Below, piece after piece: positions 16,501 to 24,400 of a DNA stretch of 40,218 bases. Below the pieces are notes generated by a model. It was not told the origin of the DNA. It searched no databases and was given only the letters and a program-made list of their open reading frames with translations. Origin of the DNA: an uncultured Prevotellaceae bacterium (GTDB lineage Bacteria > Bacteroidota > Bacteroidia > Bacteroidales > Bacteroidaceae). Both the position numbers and the translations under genes were made by a program. Position 1 is the stretch's first letter. Every line of letters starts with the position of its first letter. Location: positions 1 through 40,218 of the forward strand of contig CAMJLB010000012.1 of NCBI GenBank assembly GCA_946406555.1. The letters run 5' to 3'.

Positions 16501-16604
16501 TCATCAGAAAAACCTATCAGCGCCGCGTGGTCGAGACGGTTGTTTCCTCATGGCGATTCCGTAAGTTCTTCGGCCTGCAGCAAACAAATCAAACCTCGAT
16601 ATGA
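10530..16604 (+). CDS. SEDS (FtsW/RodA-like) glycosyltransferase fused to class B penicillin-binding transpeptidase
   Basis: This 2024-residue polytopic protein combines the two peptidoglycan polymerising and cross-linking activities. Residues 1-85 hold about three membrane segments, and about 85-487 form a large Cys-containing periplasmic domain of unknown type. About 490-1005 contain many membrane helices. Within them TTDLSFLRFGIGEHG (896-910) matches the SEDS motif HTDFIFAVIGEELG, with Asp898 in the place of the catalytic Asp of FtsW/RodA. A PBP-like membrane anchor lies at about 1019-1040, followed by a long pedestal. The transpeptidase follows: DGEILAM (1548-1554), SxxK at S1607-S-L-K1610 (PGSSLKPL), SxN at S1682-S-N1684, VSISPLKMAEMF (about 1835-1846) and KTG at 1929-1931. 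Ordinary SEDS and bPBP proteins are separate, about 400 and 600-700 residues each. The start is MM at 10530 or 10533. It should polymerise and cross-link glycan strands in the periplasm. Confidence 0.9.
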   Translation: MMKNFLKVPLITLVVLLAAVALFIVDHFSLSAYFMLTAFYLLCVNKLCSSLNPEDTTHQRAITAYFGVSVLSLLVFYNYYQAKDDAYGNLEHHALEWKGYQLPESGLLYGQSADAFLQDTASQGTLRYELQRGDTGQVVAIRLTAHGLRRSFFAGSRGASDGVAPGYQNKNTTLPVVPAEGICFENRDDSTRLRLQITELPQTTLWPMGGPVRDSVSYIFTVTDWAGDLLCADTVTGTLLIQKSYELSALIPIRTVSAFGSNLSHYNIVRQRYRPAEGPYTWSNYGWLKRALVYMATRWPFEKDFETFRDQPYLVEQTGPDTAVSIVGDNQTDHFFEALLQPGDPFFLGFGQGSTPRMYFSKNGQLRFDLPQWRPLTAEGEQTRMLVSSSNHVICNPDEVSPCNLLFQAPQADASDSDEGYQGNNHLFTTHVAYAKGPTQEQLRLRIDQDRVVRAGEEFLVDCKADSQAKAVLQLTDFKQQSCFQPWPLLRTILIFFLIASLSILVSLFIKREYVMPVNVEMACMVLLMVLFTTRYILCWRMSVFPPMDELSRFEYDSFVNSRSVLSHLTVGMPCALLLFLPVMKFLALAYRIWQAKVAPKPSLASGEPRRWWLLWLPVLAVLVEMVSCLLLPRGFQILLPVAVYFLLDLLLTNFINDEPYDRLQARYGLDYGFTFPFVLNYIAHLGLLTMLDAGFGVMFLLFGIVRYYLMFCRYYAHRDKSPHQWKWWVLTVVGLVFILAAFYFSTHIVAAMMNSEPLGVAVLTVVAALVLMLFVWGIDLSAGRQWLKKPAFIGASVAGCLLAGWLVAMPAYDYVLGPDGHYAHMRYRTKVLVEDWKDILNNERVSNASNVQRFRQTSENQWILDHYYNNRPKGQERYFQMQPMSRTGAMWGAQTTDLSFLRFGIGEHGMSFAVGLLLLMLLVYAITLRQPHEQAARREARRNIATGALLLILMQGIFVWMSVTNKFIFFGQDFPMLSMTSKMTIYYVLFLLLVACLFSVPRPAESARNPVYNKAEKWLASIFTVTLALFCVFLHCVQGNDRKNRDEESYSLELNSVKKVLHAHNSLLSYYQLRSNLAYNQLVLSTGGGYNLYGQKLFRDFNDNVYLNLDDEHEGMASPDCLVLLGGDEQEAAKLPLLTASSNLYQPLVDFAQMRRRPASARMEMSPDSVTLQFRFPADSLYTPGERALIQNINQLFVSYQIENRSLYLATLYVNSKGKEALRHAQAESRATLAESRSRLNSNDFTGMMLDYQAFLDSARQHRGQPGNVTLDSLLARIDDIDHAQGATFTNSLIEAYMKNYAKSNSPGNIVYMRRDRATRYLQFHINDRFFEIGDGQRLWRGDVVASDAGQGDLLLKGSGSDRRRIYGQHESNAHFDVACIPSSWLQGEKDQYLFQAHQPVGLQLKSETPISLPYHQWSALRLSNTDGAKIIETGGRVGLRLPDDLHNVFAKNIMVNGKRRLVYRLGKRLFWMKPYSDYVSSVMADSIGPECEHPEAMALNHIVSLDYGLSDTLYQLLDSVGSHIYRNENRSDMKEANLSVFVGNSDGEILAMPEYNGKAMFRVNPNDQQAISRFELQSNLFSDYTDERNLHGNQNLLSLMIGPGSSLKPLTFGAVSSTYATHWDRFQLVGSQQLDRSLGTYAVKHYAERDFKRKEIFTALRSDEPEFGATYSVADYLRCSSNYFNSAMVFIGMFGEASLHDGIFAPASSPLREREFPVMSVDGRRVKFGTIFRPHDVDAQPILLKRFQDNYGVYGVPTLIDSTYLDQNSLAPALRAYSRQLARSKGNKNKWLWKNEAWSVAEPSFIDFPLWADDDQLSYAQKIKTLTLGMRRVVSISPLKMAEMFSRMFLLDNRFHFTVSRPAPYAPSVNYVVPAFGGEPARYLAMLQSERGFFQGMSECPRTGGTADYLDGVDRRLQAHGLFVYAKTGTIDTNNKNQANLLAVVITNADMRRVTISGNRMVTPDGQPLKFYVVYIAQDKTLKRTKSKLIRKTYQRRVVETVVSSWRFRKFFGLQQTNQTSI

Positions 16605-17104
16605 TTATGAAGAAAATATTTCAAGCCTTTCTCGGCCCGCTGAAGCATATTCCCGATGCCTTCCGGCAGTTAGGACGCTGGCATCTGCTTGCCTTGTCGG
16701 CCGTATGGGGTGTGCTTCTGCTGGCTACCGTCTATGGTCTGCTCGCCACCATGCAGACGCATCCACCCCGTACCGACATCGACCAGCAGCTGTTGCGAGA
16801 GCGGCTCTTCATCAGTGTATGCACCGACAGCCTGGAGCAGCTGGCCGCCTCGCGTGGCCTCTTCTACGACGGGCCGGGATTCTTCTCCCGGCGGGCGGCC
16901 ATCGGGTTGCCTGCCGCCGACCAGCCCCTGCTCTCCGAACTCGACTCGCTGCAAGCCCACTACCCCGACGAGCTGGAGATAGAAGACGGGCTGCTGTATT
17001 GCCGCACCGAGAAGATGGGTGGCACGCGCTATGTCAATATGCCGGTGGTGCTGCTCCTCCGCATGTACTTCCTGAAGCCTACGCCTGTCGACCCGCAACC
17101 ATGA
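16601..17104 (+). CDS. Small single-pass membrane protein, last gene of the operon
   Basis: This 167-residue protein overlaps the SEDS-PBP stop codon by ATGA (start 16601; an alternative MKK start lies at 16607). A basic amphipathic N-terminus is followed by one hydrophobic segment (about 28-50, LLALSAVWGVLLLATVYGLL) and a periplasmic domain of about 110 residues without known motifs. Tight coupling to the synthase gene suggests a partner of similar stoichiometry, in the manner of small single-pass regulators of SEDS-bPBP pairs. This is inference; no homology to FtsB, FtsL or MreD was seen. The next 105 bp (17105-17209) are A-rich and hold no clear gene or terminator. Confidence 0.7.
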   Translation: MIMKKIFQAFLGPLKHIPDAFRQLGRWHLLALSAVWGVLLLATVYGLLATMQTHPPRTDIDQQLLRERLFISVCTDSLEQLAASRGLFYDGPGFFSRRAAIGLPAADQPLLSELDSLQAHYPDELEIEDGLLYCRTEKMGGTRYVNMPVVLLLRMYFLKPTPVDPQP

Positions 17105-17209
17105 AGCGCGTTGCCTTATACCGCGAAGCAGACTTACAAAAGACAGATAAAACAAGAAAAAACAAAGAAAAAACTTTTAGAAGACAGGCTTTCCTTGTTT
17201 TAGGAAGAT

Positions 17210-17878
17210 ATGATGACAGAATCGTTTCTGAACCTCGAGAACATAGCGCGCAGCCAGTCGGGTGGGGTAGAGTATCACCCGTTGCTGCCATTCCTGCCCG
17301 CCAATGCCCGTGTGCTGTTTCTGGGCAGCTTCCCGCCGCAGCGCAAGCGGTGGTGCATCGACTTCTACTATCCTAACTTCATCAACGACCACTGGCGCAT
17401 CGAGGGCGAGGTGTTCTTTGCCGACCGCAACCATTTCGTCGACCAGCAGGCGCACCGCTTCCGCATCGATGAAATCGTTGGTTTTTGCCGTGCGCAGGGC
17501 ATCGCCTTCTTCGATACCAGCCTGGCCGTGCGGCGGCTGCAGGACAATGCCTCCGACAAGTTCCTCGAGGTGGTACAGTCCACCGATGTGGCCGCCCTCG
17601 TGGCCCGGCTGCCACGGCTGCGAGTCATCGTCACCACGGGCGAGAAGGCCACCCAGACCCTCTGCTCTACGCTCGGCATCGCCACTGTGCCCAAGGTGGG
17701 CTGCTCGGTGCCTATCCCTCTTTTCCCTGGCAGCGAAGGAGGGCAGACGGTACTCTACCGCCTGCCCTCCTCGTCGAGGGCCTATCCCCTCTCATTCGAT
17801 AAAAAAGTGGAAGCCTATCGCCGCATGTTCCAGTACTGCTATGGCAGTGGCTCCCCCCTTCTTGCGCCTGTTCAGTAG
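17210..17878 (+). CDS. Uracil-DNA glycosylase superfamily protein
   Basis: This 222-residue protein resembles single-domain DNA glycosylases of the UDG superfamily, in particular the Mug/hypoxanthine-DNA glycosylase-like groups found in Bacteroidetes. These remove deaminated or mismatched bases in base-excision repair. Motif 1 is VLFLGSFPPQRKRW (about residues 35-48), followed by FYYPN and NDHWRI, which correspond to the GS-P and YY-N-FW pattern of that group. The strand LRVIVTTGEKA (about 140-150) fits the central sheet. The exact substrate cannot be told from sequence alone. The last residues (SGSPLLAPVQ) are encoded by one arm of a long GC-rich hairpin that overlaps the stop codon, so the natural C-terminus may have been altered. 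It lies 105 bp after the ten-gene operon and is probably functionally unrelated to it. Confidence 0.7.
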   Translation: MMTESFLNLENIARSQSGGVEYHPLLPFLPANARVLFLGSFPPQRKRWCIDFYYPNFINDHWRIEGEVFFADRNHFVDQQAHRFRIDEIVGFCRAQGIAFFDTSLAVRRLQDNASDKFLEVVQSTDVAALVARLPRLRVIVTTGEKATQTLCSTLGIATVPKVGCSVPIPLFPGSEGGQTVLYRLPSSSRAYPLSFDKKVEAYRRMFQYCYGSGSPLLAPVQ

Positions 17879-17896
17879 CAAGAGGGGGGAGGAGCC
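17849..17896. repeat. GC-rich hairpin overlapping the glycosylase stop codon
   Basis: GGCTCCCCCCTTCTTGC at 17849-17865 pairs almost completely with GCAAGAGGGGGGAGGAGCC at 17878-17896 across a 12-nt loop. It is followed on the plus strand by an A/T stretch but not by a clean T run, so it may be a weak terminator or a mobile palindromic element. Confidence 0.65.
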
Positions 17897-17931
17897 TTGA
17901 AAAAATAAATTTCCCTCTTTTCATCGCTAAT

Positions 17932-18211
17932 CTGCATGAATATGCATGCTGCTTTTTCGATTTTCAAGACAAACAGAATTTGTGTTTTAGAACGGCGGCA
18001 GGCTGTCGCTGACTCCCTGACAACGCCTTCGATGGCCGTCGGCGACGCAATTCAGCCCCGATTGCAACTACGTGGCGGTTCTCCTACGCCGTGTGCCCCG
18101 CTTGTTCAGCCTTCCTTAGGGTGCAATACAGCATAGATTGCCTCTCAAAACAGGCTGAATTGGAGCGCAATATAGTCTGAATTGACTCCCAAAACAGCCT
18201 GAATTGCAACA
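17932..18211. repeat. Diverged intergenic repeat, copy 1
   Basis: This non-coding stretch aligns over most of its length with 39952-40196. Shared landmarks in the same order are a CATGC-rich start, ATCAAGACAAA or TTCAAGACAAA, GTTTTAGA, GGCGGMAGRCTG, GCAATYCAGCC, GTTCAGCCTT and GGTGCAAT. Its right part also holds three short internal repeats around AGGCTGAATTG, AGTCTGAATTG and AGCCTGAATTG. Both copies follow the 3' end of a plus-strand gene. No protein or RNA gene is recognised. Confidence 0.6.
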
Positions 18212-18262
18212 TGGTCTTTCGGCTGTTTTGTAATCTTCTGACAGTCATCGGTTTGTGAACGT

Positions 18263-18323
18263 CGCTGAGATTCGGGAATTTCGGACGAGGCGCGGTGTGC
18301 TTCCAAATTCTGAAATCTCAGCG
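18263..18323. repeat. Imperfect inverted repeat
   Basis: CGCTGAGATTCGGGAATTT (18263-18281) is nearly the reverse complement of AAATTCTGAAATCTCAGCG (18305-18323), with a loop of about 23 nt. It lies in the 604-bp gap between the glycosylase and the minus-strand giant gene. Its role is unknown. Confidence 0.5.
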
Positions 18324-18334
18324 CTTTTCGCCGG

Positions 18335-18365
18335 ATATTTATGCAGCATGGCGGTGCATAAATAT
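18335..18365 (+). terminator. Perfect 11-bp palindrome with T-rich tail, possible terminator
   Basis: ATATTTATGCA and TGCATAAATAT form a perfect 11-bp stem with a 9-nt loop. The plus strand then reads GTTTTATTTGTTTT. This could end plus-strand transcription arriving from the glycosylase gene. The AT-rich stem could equally be a regulator binding site. Confidence 0.4.
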
Positions 18366-18432
18366 GTTTTATTTGTTTTACGTGGTTTTCGTTAGCCCGC
18401 GAAGCAGTATTTCCCCGACGAGAAAGAAAAAT

Positions 18433-18463
18433 CCCCCGGCAGGAAGAGAAATTCTGCCGGGGG
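18433..18463 (-). terminator. Intrinsic terminator of the giant surface-protein operon
   Basis: CCCCCGGCAG and CTGCCGGGGG form a perfect 10-bp GC-rich stem with an 11-nt loop. It lies 19 bp downstream of the minus-strand gene ending at 18483. On the minus strand the stem is followed by ATTTTTCTTTC, a typical U-tract. Confidence 0.85.
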
Positions 18464-18482
18464 CGTTCTTTGCTGTGGGTGC

Positions 18483-21400
18483 TTACTTCACGATGACCTT
18501 GTGGCCCTTTACCACGTGCACCTTGCCGGGGGCATCGATCTTGTAGATGCGACGGCCCTGCAGGTCGTAGTGCTTGGCATCGGGGTCGCTCATGGCGGCC
18601 CGCACGGACTCTATCAGATTGACATCGCTCCAGAAAACGCCGATTTCATCGGGCTGTCCGCTGGCCACGGTATATTCCACATAGGCCTTACCCTGCGGCA
18701 CCACCAGTCCCTTGGCGGCACGGAGGAAGAAGAGGTCGGTGTGGCCCTGGGCACGGAAGCCACGGCTCTGTGCCGTGCTCTCGCGCAGCACGTAGACGTT
18801 GTCGGCTGTCACGGTGTAGGGAGCCTGGGCGGTGCCCGTGAGCAGGTTGCCCGTGATGGCGGCAGCCGTGGTGGCCTGGCTCATGTCGAGACGGCGGGCA
18901 TCGCCCGTGCCCACGATGATGAGGCCTTCGCCGGCCTTCACCGTGCCGCTGGTGAGCTGTGTGAGGCAGAAGTGCTGCTGGTCGAAGCTGCTCACATACC
19001 ATGCCTCGATGGGCAGGCTGCCCACCTCCACGTCGACGCTGGGCGAGAAGGTGCAGATGCCGTCGTCGGGCAGCAGGGCGGTGGCGCCGGGCAGCAGGGC
19101 GAAGTTCTTCGTCTGCTGGCCGTCGGTGAACCATATCTGCGACTCAGGGCTCCAGATGTAGCCGTCGGCCTGGCAGAGCACGTCGTAGGTGAGGGTTCTG
19201 TCGGCCACCTGCAGAGTGTAGCGGCCATACTGGTCGGTGGTGGCGGTGTAGGTGAGCTGGTCGCGGCTGAGCGTGACGGTGGCTCCGGCTATGGGCAGGT
19301 CGTCGACGGCACTCGTCACGCGGCCGGCAAGCACGCCGCCGGGCTGCTCGCGGAACACGGCCTCTACGGTGGCAGCCTTCGTCACGGTGAGCTGGAACGT
19401 GGGTTCGGCTGTGGTCTGCTTCTTGCCGTCGAGCGTCCAGTAGTCGAACTCATAGCCCGTCTGAGGCTGGGCGGTGAGGGCGAGCGTGGTGCCGTAGGCA
19501 TAGCGGCCGGTGCCGCCACCCTGAACGGTGCCGCCCTCTGCCGGGGCAGCGGTGATGGTCACGTCGAAATACTTGGGCACAAACACGGCGGTGAGCGTGG
19601 TGCTGCTCTTGGCGCTGTAGCTGAACGAGGGCTGCTCGCTCACCGTGGCGGCCAGGCCGCTGGCCAGCGGCGATGCCTCGGTCCACTTCTGGAAGTCGTA
19701 GCCCTCGTTGGCGGTGGCGGTGAGCGTCAGGGGCTTGCCAAAGTCGTAGGCGCCCGAGGCCGGGGCCACGGTGCCGCCCTCGGCGGGCTGTGCCACGATG
19801 GCGAGGGAAACCTTGCCACCGGCATACTGCACCCAGGTGGCCTGGCGTCCGGCACCGCCCTCGAAGCCTTCGGCATCGGTGATGGTGGCCGTCTGCACGG
19901 TGAGCACGTAGTAGCCGTCGGCGGCGGTCAGGGCCGAGAGGTCGAGGGTGTATTGCGTGTCGCTCTGCTTGGCTATGCCGATCTGCTTGGTGTCGAGCGG
20001 TGCGCCCTGACAGGTCAGCGAGAGGTCGTCGGCGGTGAAGGTCTCGGCCTTGATGGCCTTGTTGAAGGTCACGGAGACCTGGCGGAGCGGCTCCTGCTGC
20101 AGGGTGCCCTCGGCGGGCACGCCGCCGATGGCTTCAACGGCCAGCTCCGTCTGTGGGCGCGGGGCGAAGGTAAGCAGGTAGGTGTCGCCCGTGAGTGGCA
20201 GGTTGGCCACGAAGTGCAGGCGTGCGTCCTTCACCGGCTCACGTCCGTCGCGGATGGTCCAGGCCGTCTGCCAGACGTTGTCGAGGGGCAGCTGTTGGCC
20301 GTCGCTCTGTCGCACGATGGAAGCGAGCTTCTGGCGGCCGGCGGTGGGGTCGAGCAGCGAGCCGTAGCACCAGCCGGCCTGGGTGGGCAGCATGGTGAGG
20401 GCGTAGCTGTCGCCGGTGGTCTTGGTGACGGCGGCCTCGCCGATGATGGCTACCGAGGCCTGGGTGGCGTCGGTGAAGTAGAGGGCATCGGGCTGGTCGT
20501 CGCTGTCGGCCACGTCGTTCACGAGGAAGGCGCGGGCTGCCGTCGTGCCTGTCGCTTCTCCGGCAGGGGCTGCTGCCGCCGTGCCTGCCGCTTCTCCGGC
20601 AGGGGCTGCCGCCGTGCCTGTCGCTTCTCCGGCAGGGGTAAAGCCATGTACCAGCTCGTGGATGGAAACGCGGTCGAGCAGCGAGAGGTCTTCGTTGCCA
20701 TAGCTGGTGACGTGGGTGGCCTCGATATCGTAGTCGATGAAGTGGCCGAGCAGGGTGCTCTGCAGCCACCACTGGGCGTAGGCCTGCGAGTGGGCGGCAA
20801 TGGTGCCGAAGTCGGTGGGAATGGTCTCGCCCATGGCGAGCACCTTCTCCTGCCCGTTGAGCTGCGAGGAGAGGAACTCGAAGTTGATGTAGAGGCCCTT
20901 CTCGTTTTCTACGATCTTCGGCTGGGCGGTGGCCATGCGCACGTTGGTGGCGTCGCCGTAGCCCTTGTTGTTGATGATCACGGCAAACTCGGCCGGCACC
21001 ATCGGCTCCACCTCTTCGGTGAGGGCGTTGTCGCCCATGATGTCGCGCTGCATGAAGTAAGTGAGGTCAAGCTCCGGCGAGGGCTTCACGGTGAGTGTCA
21101 CGGGGTAAAGCTCGCGCGTCACCTCGAGGTCGGTGTAGGGGTCTACGTAAGAGAGCGTGCCGCCGAAGCTATAGTCGACGGGCTCTTCCGGTGCCGCATA
21201 TTTCGACGGTATGAAGATGATGGTGGCCGTGCCGGTGCTGTCGGTGCCGAGGCGCCAGCCGCTGTCCATGGCGAGGTCGCCCTTGAAGCCGGCGAGGCTC
21301 TCGGCGTGGATCTCGAACTCGCGGGCCGTGGCCACCTGCTGTGTGCGGCTGTTGGTGGCGTTGAGCTTCAGCCTCACGTTGGTCATGGCCTGGGTCTTGT

Positions 21401-24400
21401 TGCCGTTGTACACGGTGAGCGTGCCACGGAAGGCCTGGCGGGTCATGGTCATGGTCTGGTTGATTTGCAGCGAGACGGTAGAGCAGACGCTGTTGCCCTT
21501 GTTCTCGGCATTCTCCTGGAACTTCATCGACTCCTTGATCCACATCTCGTCGGTGCTCTTGTAGCCCATCTGTCGCGAAGCCTCTTCGGCCTTCTCGATG
21601 AGGTCTACATACTTCTCGAAGTCTTCCACGTGTATGCGGTTCTCGGCCTCGGTGCCATTGTCGGCGTAGGCCGTCGAGTTGTTCATGCGCTCAACGAAGG
21701 CCTCGAGCTGTGCCTCGGTGATGCCCTGCGGCTTGGCCGGCCGCAGTTGCTCGGCGGTGATGGTGCCCTGCTGCTTGAGGGCGGCATCGAGCACATTGTA
21801 GAGTTCCTGGTCGGTAGACTCGGTGAGCCAAGCCTCTTCGCCGAAGATCTCGAGCATGATGGCGTTGTAGGCCCAGAGCTCCTGTGCCGGAATCTCGGCT
21901 GCCAGGCGGTAGCTGGTGAGCCAGTTGGGCTCGGCGGCCGGTGCCCTCTTGACGCGTGCTGCCGGTGCCCTCCAGCTGAAGGGCGTGAAGGCCATCGTCT
22001 CGTCGTGCTCGCCGCACGGCTCGGTGAGGCTGATGAGGCAGTTTACCACGTTGATGGTGGTGCCGGCAATGCCGCAGGCGGCGGCGATGGTGCCAGTGAC
22101 GGCGGTACTGAGCCCGAGGGTGCCCAGGGTGGCGGCCAGCGATGCCTCGGTGCAGAACTCAAGCGCACAGCCTACGCCGGTGAGGGCACAGGTGGTCTTG
22201 TAGCGCCAGTCGGCATTTGGCTTGTAGTCGCGGTAGCAGGTGGTGAGACCGTAGGCGCAGCCATACTTGGGCACGAAGGAGTAGGCACAGTCGCGCCACT
22301 TCTCCAGATAGGTGTTGGTGCAGGGGTCGCAGTCTTTCTCGATAGACACCTGTCCGCCGTTGGAACCGGCGTTGTAGCTATCGCCGCTGTCGCCGCCGGG
22401 TGAGCCGAGACCCTGACCGTAGATGGTGTACCAGCTGCGGTTGTCGGCTTTACACTTCTTATTGACCTGAATGGTGTGTGGGTACCAGCCGCGTTTGCCG
22501 TCGGGACCGCACTCGTAGCGGTAGTCGGTGGCGGTGGGCACAATGCAGGGCTTCTCTGGGCCGCTCTTCGACATCTGCGTGCCCCAGCCCAGGCCGGAGC
22601 CGCCGGGGTAGGTGGGGTCGTCGGCCCCCTGCTCCATGGCCTGGTCGTGGGTGAGTCGTGTCACCTTGACGGTGATGTCGGCCTCGCCGCCGGGGTCGAG
22701 GGTGAGGTTCTCGAACTGCGTGACCTCCCATTTGTAGTCGCCGGTGGTCCAGGTGGGCAAGCCGTAGCTCACGTCGTAGACGGTGACGGAGCCCTTGTTC
22801 TTGAGCTTCACGGTGTGGCTGCGGCTGTCGCCGATGTTCATCGTGCCTACGTCGGCCATGTCGTCGGGCTCGGTCACTTCTACCACGGGCTGGGTGGTGG
22901 AGTTGGAATTGAAGTCCCAGCTCCATTCCGTCACGGAGAAGGTGCGGTCTTTCAGTCCATGGGTGTCGGTGTTGCTGCCCATGCGTGTCACCTTCACGGG
23001 AATGACGTAGCTCTGCTGAGGAGCCAGCGTGAGGTCCTTGCTCTCTACCATCGGCTCCCATCGGCAGCCCGCGATGCGCTCCTGCACGGTGTAGTTGGTG
23101 GCGTTGGCGGTGATGAGGCCCTTGTTGGTGAGTATAGCCTGGTAGACCTGGCTCTCGCCGGCGCCGAGCTGCTCGATGTCGAGATAGTCGGGCTCGATGA
23201 CCTCTACCACAGGGGCGGGCACGTTGGTCTCATAGCGCACGGTGGTGACGATGTTGTATTCGTCTTCCACCTCGGTCTCCACCACATCCCAGCTCACAGC
23301 GATGGCCTGATAGCTCAGGCATACCACCTTGCTGGTGGTGCGGCTGGGGTCTACGAGGATGTTGTTCTTGTAAGAGTCGTGGTTGTCGGCCGTGACGTTG
23401 AGCTGGTAGTAGCCCTCGGGCAGGTCGATGCTCCAGGTGCCGTCGTCGCCGCTCTTGCCCTGCGCTACAATGGCCCCGGTGACGGGGTTGCGCAGCACAA
23501 TCTGTGCGCCGGCCACGTGGGGAGCCTCGTCAGTGTAGTAGGTGTACTCGTCGGTGACGTCGACGAGCAGCGTGCCGGTGGCATCGGAGACGGGCGTCAC
23601 GTTGAAGTCGATGTAGGTGCCGTTGCCATTCTCGCAGTTGATGCCGATGCGGCCGGTGACGGGCACGTTGAGCTGCATGTCGGCCGTGGGCGTGAGGCGC
23701 AGCACCACGGTGGCGGTGTCGTTCTGGTTGAGGCCCGGCATGGTGGCTCCGGTGAGGGCCTGCATCCACGAGGGCAGGGCGAGCGTGATCTTGCCAGAGT
23801 TGCCACGGCCGTTGTTGGCCACGGTGAAGCTGTAGTCGCGGCCCTGGTCGCGGAGCATCGTGGTGATGAGCTGATGGGAAGCCACGACGAGGTTGCCCTT
23901 AGCCGTGCGGGCGTAGTAGTAGATGGTGATGTCGAGCTGTGCGCCCTCCTTCGAGGTGACGCGCACCACGAGCGGCTGCCAGTCGTTGCCGGGCGTGGGC
24001 TCGGTGCCGCTGATGCGGTAGGTGAGCGTGGTCTGGCCGTTGGCGGCAAGCGAGGAGGCGAGGTCGAAGTCCATGGTCACGTCGGCCGGGCCGGAGAGCT
24101 TCTCAGCCTTCAGGCCGCTGAGGGCCAGCGTGCCGGGGTTCACGAGGTCGATGGTGCCCTGGCGCGTCTCGCCCAGCGTCACGTCTTCGGTGATGTAGCC
24201 CTGCGAGGCGCGGCGCAAGCCGTAGACATCGAAGGTGGCCTGCTCCTCGGTGGTGGTGTCGCCGGGGAAGCAGGCTCCCACGATGAAGTGACCCGACTGG
24301 AGGCCGTAGGGCACCCACTCCAGGGTGAAGGCTCCGTCCATGTCGGTGGTCACTTGTGCTGTCTGGCGTGCCCCGTCGTTGATGAAATACACCTCGATGG

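Noticed and set aside
564..17104. Type VI secretion, gliding or conjugation machinery
   Set aside because: No sheath, VgrG, Hcp, GldK-N or Tra-type motif was seen. The only recognisable enzymes point to nucleotide-driven cell-wall synthesis.
17101..17376. Possible small gene starting with an ATGA overlap after the last operon gene
   Set aside because: The frame overlaps the clearly coding glycosylase gene for more than half of its length, and its product is basic low-complexity sequence without motifs.
17936..18136. 66-codon frame in the intergenic region
   Set aside because: It lies wholly within the repeat shared with 39952-40196, and that copy does not appear to keep the frame.
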